Of a stretch of 64,000 bases of DNA, positions 32,803 to 43,500 are shown piece by piece. Under the pieces are notes generated by a model. The model made no database searches and was not told the DNA's origin. It saw only the letters and a program-made list of their open reading frames with translations. The first letter of the stretch is position 1. Each line of letters begins with the position of its first letter. The stretch covers positions 1 to 64,000 of the forward strand of contig CAZMSH010000005.1 in assembly GCA_964568875.1 (NCBI GenBank). The letters run 5' to 3'. Source of the stretch: SLNP01 sp964568875 (GTDB lineage: Bacteria; Bacteroidota; Bacteroidia; Bacteroidales; VadinHA17). The translations under genes were made by a program, and so were the position numbers.

Positions 32803-33864
32803 ATGAAAAACGATGCCGACAATCTATGGATGCGCCGGTGCCTTGAGCTGGCCGCGAAAGCCCTTGGCCGCACCTGGCCTAATCCTGTCGTCGGATCAGT
32901 AATCGTTCACGAGGGCCGCATCATTGGCGAAGGCTTTCACATGAAGGCGGGAGAGGCTCATGCTGAGGTAAAAGCCATTGAATCGGTGTCGGACAAAGCG
33001 TTGCTCAAGAGATCTACATTATACGTTAATCTTGAGCCATGCTCTCATTACGGCCGCACTCCTCCATGTGCTGAGAGGATAATAGCTGAGGGTATTCCCA
33101 GGGTTGTAATAGGAACCGGGGATACCAGCGACAGGGTTGCGGGACGTGGCGCCGGCATGTTACGCAATGCCGGGTGCGAGGTTGTTACCGGTGTTTGTGA
33201 GGAGGAAGCGCGCAGGATAAACTGCAGGTTTTTTACATTCCATGAGAGGAGGCGCCCCTATGTTATACTGAAGTGGGCGATGAGCGCCGACGGCTTTATC
33301 GATATCAACAGACCCCCCGGTTCCCCCGTAGAACCGTACTGGATAACCGGTATGACCGAGAGGGTGCTGGTACACAGGTGGAGGGCGACGGAGCAGGTTA
33401 TTGTTGCAGGAGGAGGGACGATAAGGTCTGATAATCCGGCCCTTAATGTTCGGTACTGGCAGGGACCTGACCCTTTGAAGGTGATAATTTCATTGTCGGG
33501 AAGACTTGACACTGCGGGAAGGGTGTTTGAGGGTGCAGCCGGCACTCTGCTGTTTACTGCCGGTACTGATGTCAATTACCCGGTGACAGAGGTTGTCAGG
33601 ATAAGCGGCAGGGAGGAGGATACCGCAGGGGAGGTTCTCAGGGAGCTTTATGAACGTGGATACCAGTCAGTTTTTGTTGAAGGCGGCAGAAGGGTTCTTG
33701 AGATGTTCATAGCAGCGGGAATGTGGGACGAGGCAAGAATATTCAAAGGTTCCGTCAGATGGGGAGAGGGATTGAAGGCACCGGTAATTGCGGGTAAAGA
33801 AATGCCTGAAACCCGGTTCAGCAGCAGTGTGCTTCAGGTAATCCATAATGAAGATATTCGTTGA
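32803..33864 (+). CDS. ribD: Bifunctional riboflavin biosynthesis deaminase/reductase
   Basis: RibD carries out the second and third steps of riboflavin synthesis: deamination of the diaminopyrimidine and NADPH-dependent reduction of the ribosyl chain. The N-terminal zinc deaminase has HAEVKAI and PCSHYGRTPPC. The reductase half (about 145-353) has YVILKWAMSADGFID and the C-terminal VFVEGGRRVLEMF. The 353 residues are normal for the fused form. No FMN riboswitch precedes it: only 27 bases separate it from prmC. A separate promoter for the next operon begins just after its stop. Confidence 0.95.
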   Translation: MKNDADNLWMRRCLELAAKALGRTWPNPVVGSVIVHEGRIIGEGFHMKAGEAHAEVKAIESVSDKALLKRSTLYVNLEPCSHYGRTPPCAERIIAEGIPRVVIGTGDTSDRVAGRGAGMLRNAGCEVVTGVCEEEARRINCRFFTFHERRRPYVILKWAMSADGFIDINRPPGSPVEPYWITGMTERVLVHRWRATEQVIVAGGGTIRSDNPALNVRYWQGPDPLKVIISLSGRLDTAGRVFEGAAGTLLFTAGTDVNYPVTEVVRISGREEDTAGEVLRELYERGYQSVFVEGGRRVLEMFIAAGMWDEARIFKGSVRWGEGLKAPVIAGKEMPETRFSSSVLQVIHNEDIR

Positions 33865-33871
33865 CAGCGTA

Positions 33872-33900
33872 TTGACCTATGCGAATTTTTATTAATTTTG
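33872..33900 (+). promoter_or_regulatory. Promoter of the TPR-caspase/SpoIIE operon
   Basis: TTG (33872-33874), 18 bases, then TAATTTTG (33893-33900): a full match to the Bacteroidota pattern TTG-N17-23-TAnnTTTG. The predicted leader is about 27 bases to the ATG at 33934. It lies wholly between the ribD stop and the caspase gene, so this gene pair has its own control. Confidence 0.7.
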
Positions 33901-33933
33901 ATAATTATCTGGTAAATATTAAGAAACGAGGTC

Positions 33934-36276
33934 ATGAAAAAGAGAGTAACAATTGTTATACTGCTGTTGGCAGGTATTGCCACCGCCGGCTTCGGTCAGA
34001 ATCCAAAACAGATGATAAAGGCCGGTCAGAGATTTATGGAGGGGATGAAGTATGAGGCTGCATTAGAGCAGTTTACAAAAGCCATCGATATCGATCCCAA
34101 CAGTCCTGACGGATATCTCGCAAGAGCAGAAGCACTCGAGAAGATGGCAAAATATGACGATGCTTACGAGGATATTGAGAAAGCACTTGTCCTGGATCCC
34201 AACAGTGTGAGTGTTCTCTACCAGGCGGGCAGGATTTGTAATCTCCTGGGCCGGTATGACGAGGCTCTGGCACATCTCAACAGGGTGACAGCCATTGAGA
34301 AACGAAACAAGGATGTCTATCCTGAAAAGGTTGAAACACTGCTGAACCTTGGATATTATGATCAGGCGCTGCGGGCTTCTGACACGGCGCTGCTGCTGCG
34401 CAATGATGTCAGGAATATGCATGACAGGGGGAGGGTTTATGTTAAACTGAATAACGATTTACTTGCCAAGCGCGAGTTTGAGAACGCCATCAGGAAGGAC
34501 AGGAATTATGAGCCTTCGAGACTTGAGCTGGTAGACATTCTGATAAGGGAAAACAAGCTTGGAGAGGCACTGGGCCAGTGTAACGCAATGATAGGCATAA
34601 ATGACAGAAACACCGCTGCCTATGCTGCCAGGAGCAGGGTTTATGTTGCCAGCATGGACTTTCCCAATGCAATTAATGATATCTCGAAGAACATTTTGAT
34701 TGAGCCCAACGAGCCTGAGCACTATTTTACCAGGGGTCAGTATTACCAGAAGTTCAACCAGCATTCGAATGCAATAAATGACTTCTCAAAATATATCAGC
34801 CTCAGGGATGACAATCCCAATGTCTATTTTGCAAGGGCTGCCTCATATGAGGAGATAATGAGTTTTGACAGGGCGGCGCAAGACTACATGAAGATAACCG
34901 AGCTGTCGGAGTTTGATGAGAGGGCACGCCGCAGGCTTGCAGAGGCAGAGGACAGGTTGTTTGAGATAAACCGCGAGAGTGTGCCCCCGGAGGTAAATAT
35001 CGTTACCCCAGAGCCAAAGGAGAACATCCTTGAAGTCAGGAAAGACAGCAAGACAGTATTGATTTCAGGACGTATTACCGATAAGAGTCCAATAAGCTTC
35101 CTGAAGGTCAACGATGAGACCTTCCCGGTAACGCTGAGGGACGGTGGCTATGAATTTGTTGCCAGTGTCAATGTTCAGAACATCAATGCTGTAAAAATAG
35201 CGGCAGCTGATGTTTATGAAAATATCAAAACCCTGAACTTTGACCTGCGTTGGACAGAGGTTGACCCTCCAAAGATCAGCCTTCTTGCTCCAACGCCTTC
35301 TGACGACGGAGGAACAATATTCCTTGATAACAATGATCAGATGCAACGCATTGAGGGTAGAATAACCGATGCAAGTCGTATACAATCAATCGAGATTGAA
35401 GGAGTTCTAGCCAGTTACTCAAAGAATGAACTGAATCCATCATTTAATGCAACCGTAGATGTTCTCAATAAAAATAAAATAACAGTCATTGCCGAAGATA
35501 TATATGGTAACCGTACCGAGAGCCTCTTTAGCCTCAACCGTGAGGGAGCAATGATTGCTGAATCCAATCCTATGGGCAGGACATGGGTGGTGTTCATTGA
35601 GAACTCGGCCTATACGATGTTTGCCAGCCTTGAAGGACCGGCAAAGGATATAACCCTCATGCAGAGGGCTCTTGATAATTATCAGATACACAATGTTATT
35701 CATAAGAAGAACATGACCAAAACCGAGATGGAAAGGTTCTTCAATATTGATCTCAGGGATATGGTGAGGGCCAATAATGTGAATTCGCTTCTTATCTGGT
35801 ATGCCGGACACGGTAAGTACATAAACGATGTTGGTTACTGGATACCGGTAGATGCGAGAAGGGATGAAGAGTTTACATATTATAATATTAACGGACTGAG
35901 GGCCGCGATGGAGCCTTATATTAATGTGGTTACACATTTGCTGGTAATATCCGATGCATGTGAGTCAGGTCCGGGATTCTACACAGCTATGCGTTCTGAA
36001 CTAAAGCAGAGAAGTTGTGACGACTGGCAGTCAACGCAACTGAAGTCGAGCCAGGTATTTTCATCGGCCGGTGATCAGCTTGCGCTGGACAACTCCCAGT
36101 TTACCCAGACATTCTACAACATGCTTATGAACAATCCTAATGCATGCCTTCCTATAGAGGAAATAGTAAAGACGGTGAATGATGCTCATGTTACTGCCAA
36201 TATTCCAAGACCTAAATTCGGTAAGATTACCGGCCTTCGCGACGAAGACGGTACTTTCTTTTTCATAGCCAAATAA
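33934..36276 (+). CDS. Secreted TPR protein with C-terminal caspase-like (C14) peptidase domain
   Basis: A 780-residue protein in three parts. A signal peptide (MKKRVTIVILLLAGIATAGFG) is followed by about eight TPR repeats (residues 30-345, for example AALEQFTKAIDIDPNSPDGY). Two Ig-like or similar beta domains follow (about 350-540), each with an ISGRITD/IEGRITD opening. A caspase-like domain covers about 545-780. Its dyad is visible: His626 in WYAGHGKY and Cys676 in ISDACESGPGF, spaced as in active C14 enzymes. Export suggests periplasmic or surface action, unusual for caspase homologues. It starts an operon with a SpoIIE phosphatase sensor. Substrate unknown; prokaryotic caspases usually cut after Arg or Lys. 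Confidence 0.88.
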   Translation: MKKRVTIVILLLAGIATAGFGQNPKQMIKAGQRFMEGMKYEAALEQFTKAIDIDPNSPDGYLARAEALEKMAKYDDAYEDIEKALVLDPNSVSVLYQAGRICNLLGRYDEALAHLNRVTAIEKRNKDVYPEKVETLLNLGYYDQALRASDTALLLRNDVRNMHDRGRVYVKLNNDLLAKREFENAIRKDRNYEPSRLELVDILIRENKLGEALGQCNAMIGINDRNTAAYAARSRVYVASMDFPNAINDISKNILIEPNEPEHYFTRGQYYQKFNQHSNAINDFSKYISLRDDNPNVYFARAASYEEIMSFDRAAQDYMKITELSEFDERARRRLAEAEDRLFEINRESVPPEVNIVTPEPKENILEVRKDSKTVLISGRITDKSPISFLKVNDETFPVTLRDGGYEFVASVNVQNINAVKIAAADVYENIKTLNFDLRWTEVDPPKISLLAPTPSDDGGTIFLDNNDQMQRIEGRITDASRIQSIEIEGVLASYSKNELNPSFNATVDVLNKNKITVIAEDIYGNRTESLFSLNREGAMIAESNPMGRTWVVFIENSAYTMFASLEGPAKDITLMQRALDNYQIHNVIHKKNMTKTEMERFFNIDLRDMVRANNVNSLLIWYAGHGKYINDVGYWIPVDARRDEEFTYYNINGLRAAMEPYINVVTHLLVISDACESGPGFYTAMRSELKQRSCDDWQSTQLKSSQVFSSAGDQLALDNSQFTQTFYNMLMNNPNACLPIEEIVKTVNDAHVTANIPRPKFGKITGLRDEDGTFFFIAK

Positions 36277-36305
36277 ATGCAATGACAATAAATCATTCCT
36301 GCAGA

Positions 36306-39300
36306 ATGAAGGGGATCATCAGGCGCTTTGTGCTGATGATCTTCTTTTTTGGGTTCATTACCCTGACAGCACAGTCACAGACATGGTATTTTGAACGTTA
36401 CGGCGCCGAACAGGGAATTAACTCATCAAAAGTATATGTATCCCTCCAGGATTCCCGCGACTTCGTCTGGCTGGGAACCGATGTCGGTTTGTCCAGGTTT
36501 GACGGATCGAAGATAGAGAATTTCAGTGTTGACAATGGTATTGCCCCGGGAGGAGTAAGATCGATGTGTCAGGATACCACGGGAAGGATATGGTTCGGAC
36601 ATCTTAACGGGGGTATCAGTTATTATGACGGTACAAGTTTCATAAGGGCTAAGGTAGATGACGGGCATATTACAACAGATATTACCAGTATCAGGCAATT
36701 GGGAAATTATCTTTGGATTACCACATTCATGAATGGTGCCATGAGAATCAACTTCCCCGACATCGGTGATACCATTCTGGTTGGGAAGCAATATCATGGC
36801 AGTGAGGGACTTAGTGATATTGTTCCTGTGTCATACATTGACCTCAGTGGTAATTACTATTGTATTACCGATGTGGGTATCAGGAAGTACCTGCCTGAGA
36901 AGGACAGGTTCGAACTTTTCAGTCCACCGGGCCTTACGCGCGAATGGCAGATTACCTGTATGCTTGAGGACAGCATGGGTAACTTCTGGTTTGGCACCTA
37001 CAACGGAGGACTGTATAAAATTGAAAAGGGTTCTGATACTGCGATGGTCTTCGATCGACGCGACGGACTTGCACGAAACTGGATTACCTGCCTTATGGAA
37101 GACTATCGTGGAAATGTATGGGCCGGTTCAAATGGTTCGGGAATAACGGTTTTCAGAGGCGGAAAGGAAATACGCAACTTTAATACTTCTAATGGCTTAT
37201 CGGCCAGGCAGATTTTCTCCATGATGGAAGATCGGGAGAAAAATGTCTTTGTAACCGACTTCGGTGACGGATTTAGTATCTTCAAAGGAGACCACATTTA
37301 TACAATCTCGGATGATTATATTCTTCCCGATCGGTCGGTTTACGCGATACAGGAAGGTCCGGGAGGCAATATGTGGCTAGGGACTGATGCCGGTATAGCT
37401 TTGATTGAGCAGAATGCAGCACCAGGCAGAAAAAGTACGGTTTATAACCAGGCCTCGAAGGCAATTGGTAACATGATGAGATTCCTGCAATCAGACCCTT
37501 CAGGTAATATATGGATTGGCACCCATGACAGAGGAATCTCCTTCTTTAACTTGTCAAATAACCAGTTCATATGGGACATAGAGATGAATTTCTCAATATG
37601 GTCACAGGCCAAAGCCCTGGTTGTGAAGGCTATGATTTTTGATAAAAACGGCAACCTCTGGGTAGGTACCGATGACGGTCTCGTTCAGTGGTATAAAGAT
37701 GGTTCGGGTGGGTACAAGTATACGAGGCTTGAGTTCCCGTCAATGGCAGGCAGCATGATTACCACCCTTTTTTGTGATAGCAGGGGAAACATCTGGATTG
37801 GATCGGAACTTGATGTAGGTCTTACGAAACATACACCCGGACCAGATCCGGAGAAGGCTGAATTCAATATTGTTGACCTAGGCGACAGATATGTAATCAG
37901 TGTAATTGCAGAAACACCTGATGGTCGTTTGTGGCTGGGAACTGCAAGTGGTGGGGTTATAATACTAAGGGATGGTGTCGTTGAATTTAAGCTTACTGAA
38001 GATGACGGACTATTGTCAAATAATATCAAGCAGCTTCTTTATGATGGAGACTTCTTGTATATCGGTACAAACAGGGGACTTAACAGGCTTAACCTTAGCG
38101 ACAATTCAATTACCACCTTCAATCGCCGCAACGGATTTACAGGTATTGAGGCAACCAGCAACGGTCAATTCAGGGATAGCAGAGGGCGCCTTTGGTTCGG
38201 AACAACCAACGGAGTTACCGTTATTGATCCTTCTCTATACCCTCCGGTGAACAAAACTCCCCTTACCCACCTCAGGAGCATGAATATTAACAATGAGCCC
38301 CGTGAGATGACCACTAACATGAAACTAACATACCGTGAGAATACAATATCATTTGATTACTACAGTGTGTGTTTTACCAATCCCGACGCGGTTACTTATA
38401 TGGTAATGCTTGAAGGTGCAGAGGAGAGTTGGCGCCCGGCAACTACCCAGACAACAGCCTATTATTCAGCTCTTAACCATGGCCAGTATACTTTCAGGGT
38501 CAAGGCTTCAAACAGCTATGGTTACTGGGATGAGGAACCGGTTTCTTTTTCATTTATCATAAGACCTCCATTTTACAAGGCGCCCTGGTTCATTGTAATG
38601 ATGAGCATGCTCGTAATAGCCTTTACTGCGCTCTATATTAAGATAAGGGAGATGAATCTTGTCAGGGAGAAGAAGATACTCGAGGAGAAGGTAGTGGAGA
38701 GAACCGCAGAGGTGGTACATAAGAGCCAGATCATCGAGGAGAAGAACCGTGACATTACTGCTAGCATAAGGTATGCCGAGAGGATTCAGAGGGCCATGCT
38801 TCCTCCCGACAACCTGTTTCCGGAGACCTTTATATTCTTCAGGCCAAAGGATATTGTCAGCGGTGACTTCTACTGGATGCATGACAATGGTGATTTCATG
38901 TTCATTGCGGCTGTCGATTGCACAGGCCACGGCGTTCCGGGGGCATTCATGTCGATCATCGGTCATAATTCACTGAACAAGATTGTAAGGGAATATGGTA
39001 TAATTAAACCTTCAGCCATTCTCGACCAGTTAAACAACGAGGTTGTAAAAGCTCTTCTTGCGAGACATGAGACAACAATAAATGACGGGATGGACCTTTC
39101 TCTGGTGGCGTTGGACAAGAAGAAGAGGACAATGGAATATGCCGGAGCGTATAATCCTCTTTATGTAGTGAGGGAAGGGAGCATAACAGTTTACAAGGCC
39201 GACAGGTTTCCAATAGGAATGTCGAGTGTCAAGGAGCAGAAGAAGTTCACAAATGTAGATGTTGATATTGCTCCGGGCGATATGATTTATCTCAGTTCAG

Positions 39301-39494
39301 ATGGATTTGCCGATCAGTTTGGCGGACCTGATGGTGGTAAATATAAGAGTGCTGCCTTCAAGAAGTTATTGACAGAAATATCAGTTTTGCCTGTCGCCGA
39401 TCAGAAGTGCAGGCTTGATGCCGAGATGATATCCTGGAAAGGAGAGTTGCCTCAGGTTGATGATGTTTTGGTAATCGGCTGCAGGATTATCTGA
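36306..39494 (+). CDS. Membrane sensor: beta-propeller, Y_Y_Y domain and SpoIIE-type phosphatase
   Basis: About 1062 residues. The signal segment (MKGIIRRFVLMIFFFGFITL) leads to a two-component-regulator type propeller with repeated GRIWFGH, GNFWFGTYNGG and GNVWAGSNGSG blades (to about residue 660). Then come a Y_Y_Y domain (about 670-760), one transmembrane helix (about 766-786), a coiled coil (EKVVERTAEVVHKSQIIEEKNRD) and a cytoplasmic SpoIIE/PP2C phosphatase. Metal-site residues are VSGDFYW, VDCTGHGVPGAFMS, SSDGFADQ and QVDDVLVIG. Positions are counted from an alternative ATG at 36282, only 5 bases after the caspase stop. It has no histidine kinase or HTH part. It should convert an extracellular signal to serine/threonine dephosphorylation. 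Confidence 0.9.
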   Translation: MKGIIRRFVLMIFFFGFITLTAQSQTWYFERYGAEQGINSSKVYVSLQDSRDFVWLGTDVGLSRFDGSKIENFSVDNGIAPGGVRSMCQDTTGRIWFGHLNGGISYYDGTSFIRAKVDDGHITTDITSIRQLGNYLWITTFMNGAMRINFPDIGDTILVGKQYHGSEGLSDIVPVSYIDLSGNYYCITDVGIRKYLPEKDRFELFSPPGLTREWQITCMLEDSMGNFWFGTYNGGLYKIEKGSDTAMVFDRRDGLARNWITCLMEDYRGNVWAGSNGSGITVFRGGKEIRNFNTSNGLSARQIFSMMEDREKNVFVTDFGDGFSIFKGDHIYTISDDYILPDRSVYAIQEGPGGNMWLGTDAGIALIEQNAAPGRKSTVYNQASKAIGNMMRFLQSDPSGNIWIGTHDRGISFFNLSNNQFIWDIEMNFSIWSQAKALVVKAMIFDKNGNLWVGTDDGLVQWYKDGSGGYKYTRLEFPSMAGSMITTLFCDSRGNIWIGSELDVGLTKHTPGPDPEKAEFNIVDLGDRYVISVIAETPDGRLWLGTASGGVIILRDGVVEFKLTEDDGLLSNNIKQLLYDGDFLYIGTNRGLNRLNLSDNSITTFNRRNGFTGIEATSNGQFRDSRGRLWFGTTNGVTVIDPSLYPPVNKTPLTHLRSMNINNEPREMTTNMKLTYRENTISFDYYSVCFTNPDAVTYMVMLEGAEESWRPATTQTTAYYSALNHGQYTFRVKASNSYGYWDEEPVSFSFIIRPPFYKAPWFIVMMSMLVIAFTALYIKIREMNLVREKKILEEKVVERTAEVVHKSQIIEEKNRDITASIRYAERIQRAMLPPDNLFPETFIFFRPKDIVSGDFYWMHDNGDFMFIAAVDCTGHGVPGAFMSIIGHNSLNKIVREYGIIKPSAILDQLNNEVVKALLARHETTINDGMDLSLVALDKKKRTMEYAGAYNPLYVVREGSITVYKADRFPIGMSSVKEQKKFTNVDVDIAPGDMIYLSSDGFADQFGGPDGGKYKSAAFKKLLTEISVLPVADQKCRLDAEMISWKGELPQVDDVLVIGCRII

Positions 39495-39502
39495 GCAGCT
39501 TC

Positions 39503-40078
39503 TCAAATTTTTGCAATTCCACGGGGGTTGGGTATCCATCCCCCGTAGTTTTTTACTTGCGTAATCACTTCATGAGGTGTTGCAGCTACTGTCCAGATAT
39601 CACGATGCTGCGTATGCAGGAAATTTTCCGATACCATTTTATCGAGCATTTTAAGGAGCAGGTCGTAAAAACCGAGTGTATTTAGAATAACTATCGGACC
39701 GTTATATAAACCCAGCTGTTTCAGTGTTATAGCTTCGGCCAGTTCCTCCAGTGTTCCTATTCCACCGGGCAGGGCGACTACTGCATCAGCCAGTCCGAAC
39801 ATGGTCTTCTTCCTGTTGTGCATATCGTCGGTGATTATCATTTCAGAGACCCTGTTATGGCCCCAGCCTTCATCCTGCATGAATCCCGGTATTACTCCGG
39901 TTACCTTTCCCCCCGCCTCGAGGGCCGAATCGGCCAGCCTGCCCATCAGGCCTATTCCTCCACCTCCGTAGATTATTTCAAAACCTTCAGAGGCCAACAG
40001 GCTGCCAAGCTCAACTGCGGCAGCAGCATACATCTCGTGAAGCAGGCTGCTGGATGATGCAAAAACACATATTTTCAT
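39503..40078 (-). CDS. LOG family protein (TIGR00730), nucleotide phosphoribohydrolase-like
   Basis: A 191-residue Rossmann-fold protein of the LOG group. The family signature PGGIGTLEEL lies near residue 99, preceded by GGGGIGLMGRLADSALEAGGKVTGV. Plant LOG enzymes release free cytokinin from its nucleotide; bacterial members cleave nucleoside monophosphates to base and ribose phosphate. The substrate here is unknown. It sits on the minus strand after trxA with a 54-base gap and converges on the SpoIIE gene. Confidence 0.88.
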   Translation of the reverse strand: MKICVFASSSSLLHEMYAAAAVELGSLLASEGFEIIYGGGGIGLMGRLADSALEAGGKVTGVIPGFMQDEGWGHNRVSEMIITDDMHNRKKTMFGLADAVVALPGGIGTLEELAEAITLKQLGLYNGPIVILNTLGFYDLLLKMLDKMVSENFLHTQHRDIWTVAATPHEVITQVKNYGGWIPNPRGIAKI

Positions 40079-40132
40079 GACCGAAGGTCAAAAGCGGGGC
40101 TGTAAGGACAGCTCCCGGATTGAGGTTTATGA

Positions 40133-40450
40133 TTAAAGCAAAGCCGAAAGTTTGTCCACAAAGTTGGCCTTCGGAACAGCTCCGACCTGTTTGTCAGCCA
40201 CTTCACCGTTCTTAAAAAAGAGAACGGTAGGAATATTCCTTATACCGAACCTGGCTGCCACTGCGGAACTCGTGTCTACATCGCACTTTGCAACGAGAGC
40301 TTTGCCTTCAAATTCCTTACCTATTTCTTCAATGTATGGTGCTATTACACGACAAGGGCCACACCATTCTGCCCAAAAATCGACAAGTACCGGTTTATCG
40401 GCTTTAAGTACTATTTCGTCGAAATTACTGTCATTTACTTCCAGTGCCAT
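40133..40450 (-). CDS. trxA: Thioredoxin
   Basis: A 105-residue cytoplasmic thioredoxin of normal size, a general disulfide reductase. The active site is FWAEWCGPCRVIAP; the cis-proline is in IRNIPTVLFFKNGE. No signal peptide is present. It is transcribed after dnaE with 59 bases between them, so it could share that transcript or have its own promoter. No thioredoxin reductase gene is in the window. Confidence 0.96.
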   Translation of the reverse strand: MALEVNDSNFDEIVLKADKPVLVDFWAEWCGPCRVIAPYIEEIGKEFEGKALVAKCDVDTSSAVAARFGIRNIPTVLFFKNGEVADKQVGAVPKANFVDKLSALL

Positions 40451-40509
40451 ACTATTATATTATATATGTTTGTTAAGTTCTGTAAATTCTTCAGCGGGGT
40501 CAAATATAG

Positions 40510-43500
40510 CTAATTTACTTTATACTCAAACGTAGGATGATCGTCGAGAAAGGAGATAAAGTCATTTGTCAGCCTCACCCTTGAAGACCTTGAGAACATC
40601 CTGAACCTTATCTTTTCAGCGGGGTCGCTTATCTGCACCTTAAGCTCTGTCTTGCCCTTGTTTTCACTTATCAGCCGGAAGAGTTCACTTACCGTTTCCG
40701 TCGTGATGTCTTCAGCACGTGCCTTTATTGTGATCGAACTAATAAGATCTTCCCTTACACTTGAGAGAAGGTGTATAGTCTTGATTCTGAAATCATAATC
40801 ATCATTGTACTGTCTCTTCTGAATCTTACCCTTAAGCAGCAGGTAATACCCGGTGTTCAGATACTTGCTGTTGTCAATATAGTCTTTATCGAACAGCATA
40901 AACCTGAATGAATCGGTATAATCCTGCAGTGTAAAGGTACCGTATGGCTTGCCGTTCTTGCTGATACCGCTTCTTACTTCGACTACTATTCCTGCCACTG
41001 TTGCCTCTCTGTCGGCATACTCTTTAAGACTTTGCAGCTCAGCGAGTGTTGCTGTACAGAAAGATTCCATTTCAAGCCTGAAATCGTCAAGTGGATGTGA
41101 CGATAGATAAATGCCTATAACTTCTTTTTCGCGGTTGAGTTTTTCAAGTTTAGGCCAGTCAGGTGATTCTGCCGGTTCAGGTCTTACAATGTCAAAGCCG
41201 CCTTCTTCGCCGAACAGAGATTGCTGTGAGCTTTTCCGCAGTTCCTTCATGCTGTTCCCGAAGCGTATCAGGTTTTCTATGAAGCTGTTACCCCTGGAGT
41301 CAGGTGCAAAGTACTGTGCCCTATTGGTTCCTTCAAAGCAGTCAAAGACACCTGCCACAGCCATTGCCTCCAGGGTTTTCTTATTCAATGAGTTGAGGTT
41401 TACCCGTTCTGCCAGGTTATAGATGTCGTTGAATGGGCCGGCGGCGTTTCTTTCTTCCAGCAAATGGGCCACGGCATTCTCTCCGACACCTTTGATGGCC
41501 CCAAGTCCGAATCTGATATTACCTTCACGGTTAACCGTGAAATGAAATTCACTTTCATTGATGTCAGGCCCCAGCACCTCTATCCCCATTCTTCTGGTTT
41601 CATCCATGAAGATGGTGATTTTCTTAATGTCGCTCAGGTTGCGGCTCAGGACCGCCGCCATGTATTCAGCCGGGTAATTGGCTTTAAGGTACCCTGTCTG
41701 GTATGCGATCAGGGCATAGCACGTGGAGTGAGACTTGTTGAAAGCATACTCGGCAAATGCCTCCCAGTCGGTCCATATCTTCTCGGCAATAGTCAGTGAG
41801 TGTCCTTTCTTCTGGCAACCTTCAAAGAAGCGAACCTTCATCTGGTCCATTATATCGCGCTTCTTCTTCCCCATGGCCTTTCTCAGCGAGTCGGCCTGCC
41901 CCTTGGTGAATCCGGCCAGCTCCTGTGACAGAAGCATCACCTGCTCCTGGTAGACCGTAATACCGTAGGTGTCATCCAGGTATTTCTCCATCACAGGAAG
42001 TTCATACTCTATCTTCTCTTCACCATGTTTTCTCCTGATGAACTTCGGGATATATTCCATCGGCCCCGGGCGGTACAGGGCGTTCATTGCTATCAGGTCT
42101 TCGAATCTGTTGGGTTTGAGTTCCCGCAGATATCTTTTCATTCCGGTAGATTCGAACTGGAAGAGGCCGGTAGTTTCACCGTTGCTGAATAGCTCGAAGG
42201 TCTTCCTGTCGTCGGGAGGGATAGTATTGATATCAATCTCGATACCTGCAGATTTCTTAATATTTGTCAGTGCATCCCTGATTATCGAAAGGGTTTTGAG
42301 TCCCAGAAAATCCATCTTCAGCAGTCCGACAGACTCTACATGGTCGCCGTCAAACTGGGTTGCGTACAGTTCTGTGTCCTTGGCAGTACAGACAGGGATA
42401 TGTTCATCGAGTTGCTCACGTCCGATAATTACTCCGCAGGCGTGTACACCGGTTTGTCTGACTGATCCTTCAAGTATTTCTGCAAACCTGAGTGTTTTTG
42501 CTATCAGCTCATTCTCTGAATTTCGCTCTCTGGCAAGTTCAGGTGATTCGTCGTATGCTTCCCTGAGGCTTATTTTCTGTTTTTCCGGAACCAGCTTGGC
42601 AAGTCTGTCGGCATCTGGCAGCGGCAGTTTAAGTACCCTTGCTACGTCTCTTATTGCCAGTTTCGATGCCATGGTGCCGAAGGTGATGATATGTGCTACC
42701 TTGTCGTGGCCGTACTTGTTCACAACATATTTCAGAACCTCCTCTCGTCCGTCTTCATCGAAATCGATGTCTATATCGGGCATCGATATCCTGTCAGGGT
42801 TCAGGAATCGCTCAAACAGTAAGCCATACTTTATGGGGTCGATATCGGTTATTTTCAGGCAGTAGGCAACTACCGAGCCTGCAGCTGAGCCCCTGCCGGG
42901 ACCGACAGAGACGTTCATTTCCCTTGCTGCCCTGAGCAGATCCTGGACTATAAGAAAATATCCTGGAAATCCCATTGAGGCGATGGTGTCAAGCTCAAAA
43001 TCGATCCTGTCCTTCAGTTCAGGTGAGATTTCTCCCCATCTTTCCCTGGCTCCTTCATATGTAAGGTGACGCAGGTACTCATCCTTGTCACTGTATCCTT
43101 CAGGAATCTCGAACTCCGGCATAATCGGATCATGGTCGAGAGTATACTGTTCTATTTTTCCTGTGATCTCGGCAACATTATCTATGACTTCAGGCATATC
43201 GCTGAATATCTGCCTCATCTCCTCCTCGCTCTTAAGGTATTCTTCCTTGGTGTACCTCAGCCTCTTCGGATCGTCAAAGTCACTGGCAGTGTTGATACAA
43301 ATCAGTATATCGTGTGCGTCGGCCTCTTCCTTATGTATAAAGTGAACATCATTAGATGCCACAATTTTAACGTTGAATTTTTGAGAAAGCTCTTTGAAGT
43401 GTGTAATGACTTTCTGCTGCAACGGGAATACTGTTCTGTCGGCGGTGGTGTCAAAGGTTTCATGCCTCTGAATTTCGAGATAAAAATCATCGCCAAAGAT

